Source of the DNA: an uncultured Woeseia sp.
GTDB lineage: Bacteria > Pseudomonadota > Gammaproteobacteria > Steroidobacterales > Woeseiaceae
Direction of reading: 5' to 3'
Length of the DNA: 63,782 nucleotides
Assembly: GCA_913031125.1 (NCBI GenBank)
Contig: CAJWFK010000016.1
Span: 1 to 63,782, forward strand
The notes beneath the pieces were generated by a model. It had not been told where the DNA came from. It did not search any database and saw nothing but the letters and a program-made list of their open reading frames with translations. This document shows, piece after piece, positions 8,811-22,695 of this stretch. The number at the start of each line of letters is the position of its first letter. Position 1 is the stretch's first letter. A program made the position numbers and the translations under genes.

Positions 8811-10019
8811 TCAAGTGGCACGTTTAAGCTCTCGCAATAGCCAATCTACCCAGCTTTGTCCCCATTCCTCCATGTGCGAATAACGCCCTGGCTCATAGAA
8901 CCGTGAATTTACGCCTTTCCAATTGTCGACAATGATTTTCTCATCTGCGTAGGTTGTTGTATCCCAAAGCCACATCAATGTCTCTTTATCATAGTCCACA
9001 CCTTCCCGCGCATCGGCACGCACTAACCAGTACACCTCGCATTGACAGTGCATTAAATCTATAGGTGTAAAGACATAGCCTACAACGTGATCACTGTAAG
9101 CGAGAAAAAACGAAAACGGTCCCAAACACATATCTGAGGCACCTCCATCATAGCCCTTAAGGTCGCCAAGTAATGGCGCAACGGCTTCCCCAGTTCGGCT
9201 TCCGGTCTTATAACCTTCAAACAATGCTGTCCGGCTATAGTGGTAGCCTTGCTCTCCCTCCGGAGGGAGAGCTTTCCAGCTATCAATCTCTATGTCTTTT
9301 AGTCCGCACATAACCATCTTATCTTTCATATGCCCCTGCACACGCGCTATTTTTGTATCATCAAGCATCAACGTATGTAACTTCGCGTAATCCGGATGGG
9401 CTGGTCCACAGTGGTAACACTCATTGTAATTCTCTAACGCTAATTTCCAGTTAGCGGATATCGGATATTTTTTTCTTGCCGCAACCTTGAGATTCTCAAA
9501 ATCAAACAAAGCCATTGGTTCTGCCAAGTCATGTTTAGCAGCTTCAAGTGAAGGCGGAGATGCACTAAAACAGATAAATAGAAGACCGTGAACGATATCC
9601 AGCGAAACCGGGTGCAGCGAAAAATCCATGGCTTTAAAATCATCCGGCATATTGCGGGCGGCTACAAGGTGCCCTTCATTATCATAGGTCCATCCATGAT
9701 AAGGACAGGTAAATTTTCGTGTATTACCTTCCGCCTCCAAACAAACCAAAGATCCACGGTGCCGACAAACATTAGCAAACGCCCGAAGGCTGCCACTCTG
9801 GTCTCTGACAATAATCGCTGACTCATTTGCAACTTTAACCACTTTGAAATCGCCAGCCGCAGGTAAATCCGATTGGTGCCCTGCAAATATCCAGTTCTGC
9901 ATGATAATTTGGTCAAGCTCAATCTGGTATATCTCAGGATCAGTATAAAACCGGCTCTCTAGCGCCCATCCGGCTTTCCTGCTCTCAATTAATTGTCGAA
10001 TGGACCTACTGTCGTCCAT
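8811..10019 (-). CDS. Rieske non-heme iron oxygenase, alpha subunit (quaternary-amine demethylase type)
   Basis: About 402 residues. The Rieske [2Fe-2S] ligands are C85-x-H87 and C105-x2-H108 (CRHRG, CPYHGWTY). The catalytic iron site has NECYHCGPAHPD with H203 and H208, and a Glu (E200) where ring-hydroxylating dioxygenases have a bridging Asp; a Glu there is characteristic of carnitine oxygenase CntA and relatives. A C-terminal GVNSRFYEPGRYSHMEE segment also fits betaine/stachydrine/carnitine demethylases. A likely job is glycine betaine to dimethylglycine, which would feed the flavoproteins at 30.6-35.5 kb. The reductase subunit is not in the window. I prefer ATG 10019 (AGAGAG just upstream) over ATG 10037, which lacks a ribosome site. 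Confidence 0.82.
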   Translation of the reverse strand: MDDSRSIRQLIESRKAGWALESRFYTDPEIYQIELDQIIMQNWIFAGHQSDLPAAGDFKVVKVANESAIIVRDQSGSLRAFANVCRHRGSLVCLEAEGNTRKFTCPYHGWTYDNEGHLVAARNMPDDFKAMDFSLHPVSLDIVHGLLFICFSASPPSLEAAKHDLAEPMALFDFENLKVAARKKYPISANWKLALENYNECYHCGPAHPDYAKLHTLMLDDTKIARVQGHMKDKMVMCGLKDIEIDSWKALPPEGEQGYHYSRTALFEGYKTGSRTGEAVAPLLGDLKGYDGGASDMCLGPFSFFLAYSDHVVGYVFTPIDLMHCQCEVYWLVRADAREGVDYDKETLMWLWDTTTYADEKIIVDNWKGVNSRFYEPGRYSHMEEWGQSWVDWLLRELKRAT

Positions 10020-10081
10020 ATATCTCTCTCTTTTCATTGGAGTATTCTAAATCAACTCTTTTTATCGCTTCAGCTGAGTTT

Positions 10082-10100
10082 TACCTTATGCGGTAAGGTA
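10082..10100. promoter_or_regulatory. Inverted repeat TACCTTA-N5-TAAGGTA in the Rieske/sulfotransferase divergent promoter
   Basis: Perfect 7-bp arms (10082-10088, 10094-10100) in the 147-nt gap between the Rieske oxygenase (start 10019) and the plus-strand sulfotransferase (start 10167). Its position 63-67 nt from each start fits an operator. No regulator gene is adjacent. Confidence 0.5.
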
Positions 10101-10166
10101 CTGTACAGAACTTTGTGCAAACCGTACCCTTAGAATAGTTACTTATTTTAATTCCTATCTAAAAGA

Positions 10167-12173
10167 ATGAATAAAAAGGACAGCATTCAGAATGCGCTTG
10201 ACGCCATGCAAAATAATCGGCCACTAAGAGCCGAGGAAATTTGTCGAGATTACCTCCTCATGCATCCGAGCAGTGTTGATCATCTGAGACTACTCGGCCA
10301 ATCATTAATGAGGCAGGGGCGCCTAATTGATGCAGAAGAACAATTGCGACTGGCCTTAAAACTTAAAGCGGATTTTCCACAGCTGTACGAAGACTTAGGG
10401 AGTGTACTCGCACTGCAGCAACGATTTGATGAAGCAATCCCCTTACTTGAAAGGGCGGTGCGCCTTGAACCCCGCTTACCATTAGCACACAAAAAGCTCG
10501 GCCAAGCGCTCCTCGCTGTTGGCCGTGGTGAAGAAGCTGACCAACAATTCGAAGAGTTTTTTGAAAAAGATCCGGAATCCGGGATTATTGCAATCGGCGC
10601 AAACCATCTCAAAGCAGGCCGGAAGGATGAGGCGATGAAGGCATTTAAGGATGTTCTGCGAAAAAACCCTGAAAATGTCACAGCAATGCGCTATCTGGCA
10701 ATTACTTATTTTCGGCAAGAGGAAAACCCTGGAGAAGCAGAAGCATGGCTAAGGCGAGCTACAAGTATCGCTCCCGACTACACTGCGGCCTGGATGACTT
10801 TAGGACCCGTGCTACTGGAAATGAACAAATTTATCGAAGCTATCGAGTGTTACCAATCAGCGATCAAGACTGTCCCTGAAAATGGTCATGTCTGGGCTGG
10901 CCTTGCCAATGCCTATGCTCAGGCCAGCTACCCTGAAAAAAGTGTTGAAACCTTTGAAAAGGCAATCAAACTGGGCGCTGATACTGCAAATACACACATG
11001 GGCTATGCGCACGTACTGAAAACTATTGGCAAACAGAAACAAGCATTAGAATCCTATCGTGCGGCAATCAGAAAACAACCAGATTTTGGGGAAGCCTACT
11101 GGAGCATGGCTAATCTAAAGGTGTTTGAATTCAAACAAGCTGAAATTCTTGCTATGGAAGATCAACTTGAAACAGGAAATCTTTCTGATTCGGCGGAAGT
11201 ACACTTTTGTTTCGCACTCGGCAAAGCCTGGGAAGACAAAGGAAATATCGATAAAGCATGGAATTACTATAATTCTGGCAACAAAAAACAACGTCCACTA
11301 GTGACCCACAGTCCCCTGGAGATGGAATACCGACATACAGAGATTACAGAAATATTTACCCGAGAATTCATTGAAAAAAATGAGAATAATGGGGTCGATG
11401 CTGCTGATCCCATCCTTATCGTTGGTCTACCTCGAGCAGGATCAACCTTAGTCGAACAAATTCTGGCTAGCCATAGTCAAGTTGAAGGGACTTCTGAATT
11501 GCCTGTACTTAGCCAAATAGCGACGAGTATTGGACGCTATCGTGCTGACCGAGTTGGCTTTCCGAAATCTGTAGTTGAACTGGACCAAAGAGACTGGCTC
11601 GGGTATGGCCAAGAATATATTAATGAAGCTGCTCGACACCGTATAACAAAAAAACCTTTTTTCACGGACAAACTTCCAAATAACTTCCCGTTTATCGGTT
11701 TTCTGCACCTCGTATTACCTAACGCAAAAGTTATAAATGCTCGACGTTTCCCACTGGATAACTGTCTCGGTGCATATAAACAATTATTTGCGAAGGGGCA
11801 AAACTTTACTTATGACATCGAAGACCTGTCACATTACTACCTAAATTATGACCGGATGATAAAGCACTGGCATGACGTGCTCCCAGGCAAGGTCCTGGAC
11901 GTACATTACGAGGATACAGTCATGGATCTGGAAACTCAGGTACGCAAAATACTCAGCCACTGTGGATTACCTTTCGAAGAATCTTGTGTCCGGTTTCATG
12001 AAAATCCACGCGCTGTCAAAACGGCAAGCTCTGAACAAGTTCGACAACCAATTTATACTGGTGCCTTGGGCAAGTGGCGACAATACGAAAAATATCTCAG
12101 CTTGTGGCTTGAAGATCTAGAGGATGTTATCAATGAATTGCCAGAAGCCGTTAAACAAGCAGCCAAGACCTAA
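10167..12173 (+). CDS. TPR-repeat sulfotransferase (module 1)
   Basis: 668 residues without signal peptide, so cytoplasmic. Roughly residues 1-380 are tetratricopeptide repeats (for example AEEQLRLALKLKADFPQLYE and repeated A-x-x-x-Y-x-x-A-L-x-x-x-P patterns). From about residue 415 a PAPS-dependent sulfotransferase domain begins with the 5'-phosphosulfate loop IVGLPRAGSTLVEQILASH. A later stretch ending RTASSEQVRQPIY-like (here KTASSEQVRQPIY) is shared by all three paralogues in the window. The fold is closest to tyrosylprotein/Sulfotransfer_3 proteins. It transfers sulfate from PAPS to an unknown acceptor. It converges on, and overlaps by four bases, the beta-propeller gene that follows a TonB receptor. 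Confidence 0.85.
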   Translation: MNKKDSIQNALDAMQNNRPLRAEEICRDYLLMHPSSVDHLRLLGQSLMRQGRLIDAEEQLRLALKLKADFPQLYEDLGSVLALQQRFDEAIPLLERAVRLEPRLPLAHKKLGQALLAVGRGEEADQQFEEFFEKDPESGIIAIGANHLKAGRKDEAMKAFKDVLRKNPENVTAMRYLAITYFRQEENPGEAEAWLRRATSIAPDYTAAWMTLGPVLLEMNKFIEAIECYQSAIKTVPENGHVWAGLANAYAQASYPEKSVETFEKAIKLGADTANTHMGYAHVLKTIGKQKQALESYRAAIRKQPDFGEAYWSMANLKVFEFKQAEILAMEDQLETGNLSDSAEVHFCFALGKAWEDKGNIDKAWNYYNSGNKKQRPLVTHSPLEMEYRHTEITEIFTREFIEKNENNGVDAADPILIVGLPRAGSTLVEQILASHSQVEGTSELPVLSQIATSIGRYRADRVGFPKSVVELDQRDWLGYGQEYINEAARHRITKKPFFTDKLPNNFPFIGFLHLVLPNAKVINARRFPLDNCLGAYKQLFAKGQNFTYDIEDLSHYYLNYDRMIKHWHDVLPGKVLDVHYEDTVMDLETQVRKILSHCGLPFEESCVRFHENPRAVKTASSEQVRQPIYTGALGKWRQYEKYLSLWLEDLEDVINELPEAVKQAAKT

Positions 12174-13156
12174 TCATAAGGCCATGCCTCCAATCCGTGA
12201 ATCGCATTCCTTATATCTTTAGTCAAATTGACAAATCCAAGCTGCTTGTTTTTCGCTAAATCATAGATTGTCACCGTCGACGGAGATGAACCAACCGCTA
12301 CAATCGTTTCTGAAAGTACAGCCAGTCCACGAGCAAACCCCTGACGAGCTAACCGGCTATTATCGAGATCAATATTGGTAAGTTCCTTTGGATCGTATTT
12401 TGGCACTGCCATTGCCCGATCTTCTGCCCCTTCGCTCCGGTCACAATATCGAAGACGATCAACCTTAGTATCATTAAATAACACACCATTGCGGAACGGG
12501 CGAGCATTATGAGTGCCTGTTGGCAACTCGGCCGCCATCAACACAGACTGGCCATTGAAATGCAGCATGCCACCAGTTTTGAGCCCAGAAATATACATGC
12601 CTCCCTTCTCACAATGCACATTGTTGATGTGCAATTTATTTAATAACAGTGGCCCATCGTCTTTGTTGGGGTCATACAGCACGGCCTTAAATCGAAATTG
12701 CTGAGTCTCGATGTGTATTCCCTGCTCAAAAAATTGTTCATCTAGATTGAATCGCAGAATCGAGTCGTAGCCAGTCGAGGTCAGAAAGAGCGCACGCTCC
12801 CAGACAAAGATCTCGTGACAATGCTTGAGGTAGGGATTGCGCCAGGAACCTATAGGTTCAAAGTCTGGGGTATAAGCAAACAACTCGTCACTGGCTGCTA
12901 TATAGATCGTATCTGCATCAAAAGCAATACCGCGCAACCCCCTATCAGCACCGCGGCCGCGCCAATCTATGTCAACCGTGTTCCAGTCGAGCTTTTGCTT
13001 GAGGCTTTGATCGTCGAAATCAATCAGGTAAACGCCACCATGGCTTTCGCCCTGGCTACTCCCACGAACAACGGATGTTGCTAGTAACTTACCCGTCAGT
13101 CGAAATTCTTCCTGACTGTTAGACTGGTCGTTCGGGGTCTTGTGTATGTCCGCCAA
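12170..13156 (-). CDS. Beta-propeller-like conserved hypothetical protein
   Basis: Up to 328 residues with repeated short beta-strand blocks (LIDFDDQSL, IAFDADTIYIAASDELF, HNARPFRNGVLFND, GLAVLSETIVAVGSSPSTVTIYDL), suggesting a WD/NHL-style propeller. It resembles the uncharacterised TIGR03032/DUF4915-like proteins often found beside sulfotransferases; that link is from memory and unverified. No signal peptide. The only in-frame conventional start is TTG at 13156, which lies 61 nt inside the 3' end of the upstream receptor gene; a CTG at 13099 is the alternative. The overlap suggests translational coupling to the receptor. Function unknown. Confidence 0.7.
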   Translation of the reverse strand: MADIHKTPNDQSNSQEEFRLTGKLLATSVVRGSSQGESHGGVYLIDFDDQSLKQKLDWNTVDIDWRGRGADRGLRGIAFDADTIYIAASDELFAYTPDFEPIGSWRNPYLKHCHEIFVWERALFLTSTGYDSILRFNLDEQFFEQGIHIETQQFRFKAVLYDPNKDDGPLLLNKLHINNVHCEKGGMYISGLKTGGMLHFNGQSVLMAAELPTGTHNARPFRNGVLFNDTKVDRLRYCDRSEGAEDRAMAVPKYDPKELTNIDLDNSRLARQGFARGLAVLSETIVAVGSSPSTVTIYDLAKNKQLGFVNLTKDIRNAIHGLEAWPYD

Positions 13157-15534
13157 TTATCAAAGCGATCATCACCAAAGAAACTACCGCTGTAGGGGTC
13201 ATTCCAGAGTGAATTGATTCCTCTCTCGTCAAACAAGTTATTAACCGTCAGCTGTATATCCCACCCGTTATCCATCATAAGTCCGACATTCGCACTACTC
13301 CATTTCGACGATGGCACAATGCCCAGCGGATTCTTGTTAATAGAATTGGTCAGGTTATTCCACTTCTCGCCTTCGGTGTAGTGATTGAAAGAAAACCACA
13401 TGTCGCCACCAAGCACATCCGGAATAGTGTACTCGATGCCAGCGCTGACTTTTTCTTTATATGCCCAGACCATCGCGGTACCAGCCGGCACTACATCGTT
13501 TAAACGAACAATATCTTCTGTGTACTTCGGATCACCGAATGACCCGTTTGCCCAGAGATATAGCCGGTCTGTTACCTGCCATTCGGCATTGATCTCGTAA
13601 CCTTTGTTTTGACCTTTACCACCGTTAATCGTACCCCTGAGCCACCATTGGCCACCGACACTACTTTGATTGATCTGGATCTGATCCCATTCCATTGAGA
13701 ATGCCACAACATTCAACAGGACTCGCCCATCTAAGAATTGGCTTTTTAAACCAATCTCTGTATTGGTCACCTCATCAGGCTTATAGGTATAGGGCACAAA
13801 CCCAGTATCGGCGGCACGCTTGGCATTTTCGCCGCCAAGACGAAACCCGCTGGCATAATGACCAAACAACATTATCTCATCGGTGAAATTGTATTTGATG
13901 CCATATTGCATGACTGTATCGCTGTCATTACCGGCAGCCTCCACGGTACCCATAATATCAAAGGAGCCGAAAGGCGGAATCCCGCCCGGAAATTCCTGTA
14001 CGGTCCTCGTATCCCGTTCGTATTCAAACCAACGCATGCCCACATTTGCACTCAACTTATCCGTGAAGTCATAGCTCAGCTGGCCAAACACAGCCTTCTG
14101 ATTAGTTATGTTCGTATAGTCTTCTCCATAACCAACATTCGTAGGCGGCAACGGATACGCTACATCGTAACCTAGATAGTAGCCGTAATAGTACGCGTAC
14201 GCTTGGGCAGCATACCAAGAGGTAGTGCCAACATAATCTTCGTTCAGTGCTCCCCACCACCAGTGGTTCAAATTTTCTTCGTAGTAACCCCCGATCATCC
14301 AGCCAAGCTTGCTATCGCCCTTCGACTGCATCCGTATTTCGAAGGCCTCTGACTCCATATTCTGATCATTAAAGATGGTGCCGAATGTGTAATCCGAGTT
14401 GTAAAGCGGTATACCCCAATACACCCCGTAGTAGGCATCCTTCCATTGCTCATACACCATGTTATCCCACTCGTACACGACCGTCCGATCAAACCACGAT
14501 GCATTCGCTATCAGATCCGCAAAGCCCAGATCACCTTTGACAGTGAGTGAAAACTGTGACCAGTCATCATCACGATATTCTTTAAAAAATTTGACATGCT
14601 GGAAGTCGTCATCAAAAGAGGGATCCGATTCATAGCTTCCCTCGAGAGAGCTTTTTTGAATGATATAGGACAGATTAACTTCCCAATCTTCATTTATCTC
14701 CCATAGTGCTCTGAGTCGCGCCCCAGAATTATCCCATTCGTTGTAGTCTTCCTCAACGAACGCCGAATTGTCTTGCGAACCTTCCAAAGTAGTCCCGAAA
14801 ACATTATCAATATACCCACCTTCATGGGTTTTGTAGGCCGCTATACGTAAAGTGAGCGTTCCATTATCACTCTCATTGGATATAGGAATATTTACCCACC
14901 CGCTCAAATCATGACTAGGCTCACCACCTGTTGTAGCCGACATTTCCGCCGCAATCTGCGCTGAAAAACCAGTAGGGTCTGGTCTGTTTGTAATATAGCG
15001 TATGGTTCCGGACTGGGAACTCGAACCAAAGAGTGTCCCCTGCGGGCCAGGCAGCGATTCAACTCGGGCAATATCGATCATTCTTAAGTCAGGCTGCTGC
15101 GAGATTGTAGTAATAGGTTGCTCATCAAGATAAACCGCAACCTGACTGTCAGTGTAATACTCCCAGACTCCTGTCGAAATACCACGAAATATAATGGAGT
15201 TTATTCCGGGCATGTAGCTATTAAGAGAAACTGCTGGCAGGTTCCTCATTACATCCTCGAGATTACTAATCGACAGTTTTTCGATATCGGCAGTCGTGAT
15301 TGTGTTAATCGACTGGCCGACATCCTGGATGTTCATTTCCCGCCGAGTCGCGGTAACCGTGATTTCCTCAAGGCTCAGTCCTTCTTCCGCTCCTTCTTGC
15401 GCAGCGGCAGCCCCCGGATTTAATGCTGCTACGACCGCTGCCGTCAGTGGTTGTAGGACGTATGACGGTTTATTTTTAGCTTCCAGACATTTTACCGTTT
15501 CAGTCTCAGCATTCAGCATATCAGCATATTTCAT
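13096..15534 (-). CDS. TonB-dependent outer-membrane receptor (module 1)
   Basis: 812 residues. An unusual ~45-residue N-terminus (hydrophilic, then PLTAAVVAALNPGAAAAQ) precedes the TonB-box-like EEITVTATRRE at 56-66. The plug domain follows (GQSINTITTADI, GINSIIFRGIS, ARVESLPGPQGTLFGSSSQSGTIRYI), then a ~620-residue beta-barrel ending TSLTVRKNFD; a near-terminal Phe is normal for such barrels. Imports a siderophore, glycan or other large nutrient using proton-motive force. Residues 441-473 contain eleven tyrosines. It is divergent from galK-galT-lacZ, so a galactoside ligand is possible, but the neighbouring sulfotransferase is an equally good clue. Confidence 0.9.
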   Translation of the reverse strand: MKYADMLNAETETVKCLEAKNKPSYVLQPLTAAVVAALNPGAAAAQEGAEEGLSLEEITVTATRREMNIQDVGQSINTITTADIEKLSISNLEDVMRNLPAVSLNSYMPGINSIIFRGISTGVWEYYTDSQVAVYLDEQPITTISQQPDLRMIDIARVESLPGPQGTLFGSSSQSGTIRYITNRPDPTGFSAQIAAEMSATTGGEPSHDLSGWVNIPISNESDNGTLTLRIAAYKTHEGGYIDNVFGTTLEGSQDNSAFVEEDYNEWDNSGARLRALWEINEDWEVNLSYIIQKSSLEGSYESDPSFDDDFQHVKFFKEYRDDDWSQFSLTVKGDLGFADLIANASWFDRTVVYEWDNMVYEQWKDAYYGVYWGIPLYNSDYTFGTIFNDQNMESEAFEIRMQSKGDSKLGWMIGGYYEENLNHWWWGALNEDYVGTTSWYAAQAYAYYYGYYLGYDVAYPLPPTNVGYGEDYTNITNQKAVFGQLSYDFTDKLSANVGMRWFEYERDTRTVQEFPGGIPPFGSFDIMGTVEAAGNDSDTVMQYGIKYNFTDEIMLFGHYASGFRLGGENAKRAADTGFVPYTYKPDEVTNTEIGLKSQFLDGRVLLNVVAFSMEWDQIQINQSSVGGQWWLRGTINGGKGQNKGYEINAEWQVTDRLYLWANGSFGDPKYTEDIVRLNDVVPAGTAMVWAYKEKVSAGIEYTIPDVLGGDMWFSFNHYTEGEKWNNLTNSINKNPLGIVPSSKWSSANVGLMMDNGWDIQLTVNNLFDERGINSLWNDPYSGSFFGDDRFDNWRTYTRPRTTSLTVRKNFD

Positions 15535-15676
15535 CTAATGACCCCCGATCATTATGTTTTCGGACCTAACTTACTCTGCTTTTACGACAGTAAGCTCGTT
15601 AAATTGATGCCGAATTATATCACTTTTGGCTTTATTAAGGCTCTAGTAATTAAAATTTATAGACAGCTTGCATTCA

Positions 15677-15691
15677 TGGTATTAATTACCA
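15677..15691. promoter_or_regulatory. Inverted repeat TGGTA-N5-TACCA between receptor and galK
   Basis: Short palindrome in the 264-nt AT-rich divergent region, about 107 nt before galK and 143 nt before the receptor start. It could be an operator for either gene; no regulator is encoded beside it. Only 5-bp arms, so weak. Confidence 0.35.
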
Positions 15692-15798
15692 AACATGATG
15701 TGGCCCGAGCTAACTACTGCCTCGCACCTGCATCAAGGGTAAACTGATGTTCAGGCTTGTAAAATCAGGCATAAAGCAGCGCCCGGCCGCTTTGATTA

Positions 15799-16937
15799 AT
15801 GGTAAAAATCTTGATAACTAATAAAAATATTTTAACGAGCGTATTTCAGGCTCCCGGCCGAATAAATATCATAGGAGAGCACACAGACTATAACGAGGGA
15901 CTTGTGCTACCTACCAATTTGGACCTTTATACGAAGGTGACAGCTAACGCTCGTGATGACGATATCATCCAAGTCACTTCCAGTAATTTTGGCCAGACAG
16001 AATCATTTTCAATCAATCAGATCGCACCCAACAACCCACCTACCTGGATTAACTATATTCAGGGAGTTGTTGCGGAACTCAGGGAAAATAATATACCTAT
16101 AACCGGCGCAGACTTGGTTGTCAGCAGTGACATTCCAATTGGGGCCGGTTTAAGCTCATCTGCGTCACTTGAACTCGCCATTGCACACGCCCTTCTTGGT
16201 ATTGGGAAAAATAAAGTAGCCGCTCAAAAATTAGCACAAATTTGTCAAAATGCTGAAACGAAATATGCTGGAGTGAACTGCGGAATTATGGACCAGCATT
16301 CTGTAGCTTGCGGACGCAAGGGACAAGCAATGCTGTTAGATTGCCGTACCATGGAAAGTAAATATGTAGAAATACCAGCAAACTTATCCCTCATTGTTAT
16401 AGATAGCGGCGTTACCCATAATCTGCCTGACGGTGAATATAACAGTCGTACCGATGAATGCCGCGCGGCTGTCAAATTGTTACAGGCAACGTATCCCGCA
16501 ATTCAAGCATTGCGTGACGCGCCAATAAAACTTATCGATCAAGAAAAAGATCAGCTTGGCATTATATTGTATAGTCGAGCTCGCCATGTAGTTACCGAAA
16601 TTGAAAGAACAGTTGCCGCATTTAATGCCCTAATAAAAAAAGATATCAGGCTACTTGGCTCATTAATTAGCGCCTCGCATGCAAGCCTCCGAGATGATTT
16701 CGATGTGAGTTGTCCCGAAATTGACCAGCTGGTGCAGATTGCCGACTCCTGTTCCGGGGTGTATGGAACGAGAATGATTGGTGCTGGTTTTGGTGGCTGC
16801 GCCCTCTCGATTGCGGAGGCATCTGTGACAAAAAAAATTGTCGATCAGATCCGTGAAAACTATAGCAAAGTTCTGGAGAGCGAACCCTGGATACATGTTT
16901 TGAAACCAGCGACGCCAGCGATGGAGGTAAGGCACCT

Positions 16938-16941
<4 letters not shown>
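15799..16941 (+). CDS. galK: Galactokinase
   Basis: 380 residues. The galactokinase signature GRINIIGEHTDYNEGLVLP lies near the N-terminus, the GHMP ATP-binding loop PIGAGLSSSASLE in the middle, and the third motif MIGAGFGGCALSI near the C-terminus; these distinguish GalK from other GHMP kinases. It phosphorylates galactose at C1, the first step of the Leloir pathway. First gene of a three-gene operon; its stop overlaps the galT start as ATGA. No galE or galM is in the window, so the epimerase must be elsewhere. Confidence 0.95.
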
Positions 16942-21136
<4,195 letters not shown>

Positions 21137-21171
21137 AGGCAGAAAATCTCATTTCAACATCTAAGTGCTAG

Positions 21172-22134
21172 TTAATCAGCTAGAGTTCCAAGATCATGAT
21201 TAGGATTGTGCGGCATCGTATCAGGCCAATTAGTTCTCCAAACTTCCCTTGAAATATCGCCGACATGGACATCCTGGCGATCAAACCCGGGCGTCGGCCC
21301 AATCAGCGCATGGATTATCGTATCGAATCTCGGGACAGCAAAATAAGGAAAACTGTATCGTTCTGAACCGGCCCTATTAACTACTTTGTGGGGGGTCGAG
21401 ACAAAGTAGCCACCAGACCATAGTTCCAGCATATCTCCTACATTAACTACAAGCGCATCATCGGGCGGATTAACTTCACGCCATTCATTTTCCCCTCTTT
21501 GCTGCACCATCAAACCGCCGGTTTTGTCAGGAGCGAGGATCGTCAGCGCGTCCGTATCCTTGTGCGGATGAATGCCAAATCCAGAACCCCCTTTCTCGAG
21601 CAAGGGATAATGCAGCAAGGTCATATTCGTCAATGGTTTATCAAAAAGCTGCATAAACCATTCACAATCGATCGACAGAATTTGAGCAAATATTTGCAAC
21701 AGTCTGTTGCTCACACCATCACATGCCATCCAATAATTGAGGACAGCCTTTTTGAACCCGAATGGTTTTTCTGGCCATTTATTAGGACCGTAAAGATCGC
21801 ATTCTGCACAGATCGGATCATTGGCCGATACCTCGAAGTGTAACTTGTATCCTTCATAGCAATCAGCGGTCCCTTCCCCGGAATTGGGGCTAAAAAAACC
21901 GACAGAAATGTACCCACGGTAATTATCTAGACTGATTCGATCATTCAGTTTCTTTTGTAGCGGCTGCGAAAAATAACGGACAACAGTCTCGCGCATTGTC
22001 TTAATAATCTCACTATTGATGCCATGCCCACGGATATACATAAACCCGATTTTGTGGCACGCCTCCTCGACTTGATGGGTTAGCTTAGTACTATCACTTT
22101 TCGGACTAATATCGATGATCGGAATATCATGCAC
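21172..22134 (-). CDS. 2-oxoglutarate/Fe(II) oxygenase, isopenicillin-N-synthase-like
   Basis: 320 residues. It has the N-terminal DIOX_N-type segment (PIIDISP, GFMYIRGHGI) and a C-terminal jelly-roll with iron ligands His and Asp in HPHKDTDALTIL, distal His in STPHKVV, and the 2-oxoglutarate Arg in RYSFPYF. Bacterial members hydroxylate or desaturate small molecules. GTG start with AGGAG ten bases upstream. It lies alone between convergent lacZ and the SMR gene; substrate unknown. Confidence 0.87.
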   Translation of the reverse strand: MHDIPIIDISPKSDSTKLTHQVEEACHKIGFMYIRGHGINSEIIKTMRETVVRYFSQPLQKKLNDRISLDNYRGYISVGFFSPNSGEGTADCYEGYKLHFEVSANDPICAECDLYGPNKWPEKPFGFKKAVLNYWMACDGVSNRLLQIFAQILSIDCEWFMQLFDKPLTNMTLLHYPLLEKGGSGFGIHPHKDTDALTILAPDKTGGLMVQQRGENEWREVNPPDDALVVNVGDMLELWSGGYFVSTPHKVVNRAGSERYSFPYFAVPRFDTIIHALIGPTPGFDRQDVHVGDISREVWRTNWPDTMPHNPNHDLGTLAD

Positions 22135-22195
22135 AAGTAAATAGCTCCTGAAACTAAGGCGTACCGTTAATCAAGACTAAATTGATAGTTCATTA

Positions 22196-22522
22196 TTAAG
22201 CCTGCGCATTAGAAAAAAGACGAATCAATACAACACCGACAATGATTAAGAAAATCCCTATAACCGCTGGCCAATCCAAAGCCTCCCGGTACAAAATAAC
22301 ACCAATGACAGAAATCAGTGCAATCCCAACCCCGGCCCATATTGCATAAGCTACGCCAAGAGGAATTTCCTTCAGTGCTAAAGTCAAAAAATAGAAAGAA
22401 GCACTATAAGAAACAACGACAATTAGGCTAGGAACAAGCTGTGAAAACTCTTTTGAGGCTTTCAAAGCACTGGTACCAACAACTTCTAGAAAAATCGCTA
22501 CGGTTAGGGGAAGATACGCCAT
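22196..22522 (-). CDS. Small multidrug resistance (SMR/EmrE-type) efflux protein
   Basis: 108 residues forming four transmembrane helices. The conserved membrane Glu sits at position 13 in IFLEVVGTSALK, and YAIWAGVG in helix 3 matches the EmrE/QacE rather than the guanidinium-exporting Gdx/SugE type. It exports cationic compounds in exchange for protons; EmrE relatives also move quaternary ammonium compounds such as betaine and choline, which is suggestive in this window. ATG preceded by AGGAA. Confidence 0.88.
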   Translation of the reverse strand: MAYLPLTVAIFLEVVGTSALKASKEFSQLVPSLIVVVSYSASFYFLTLALKEIPLGVAYAIWAGVGIALISVIGVILYREALDWPAVIGIFLIIVGVVLIRLFSNAQA

Positions 22523-22643
22523 ATATTTCCTACTTAATAATTGGGTTCAAAAAGTCCAATCAAAGTATGAGACTACTAAAGAGGGGCAAGTAAATCACCT
22601 TGACATAGAATACCCTGATGTAACATTAGTGTAGGGCTGCCCT

Positions 22644-22669
22644 GACAATTCATTGACTATTAAATTGTC
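22644..22669. repeat. Inverted repeat GACAATT-N12-AATTGTC upstream of serine hydrolase
   Basis: Perfect 7-bp arms in the 173-nt divergent region between the SMR gene and the serine hydrolase, 26 nt before the hydrolase start. It may be an operator or a 5'-UTR hairpin; AT-rich, so chance is possible. Confidence 0.3.
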
Positions 22670-22695
22670 CTAATATCATTTTCAAGGTGGAATCC

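Noticed and set aside
22523..22570. Guanidine riboswitch upstream of the SMR gene
   Set aside because: No mini-ykkC paired hairpins with ACGR loops are visible, and the protein is of the EmrE/Qac type rather than the guanidinium exporter type.
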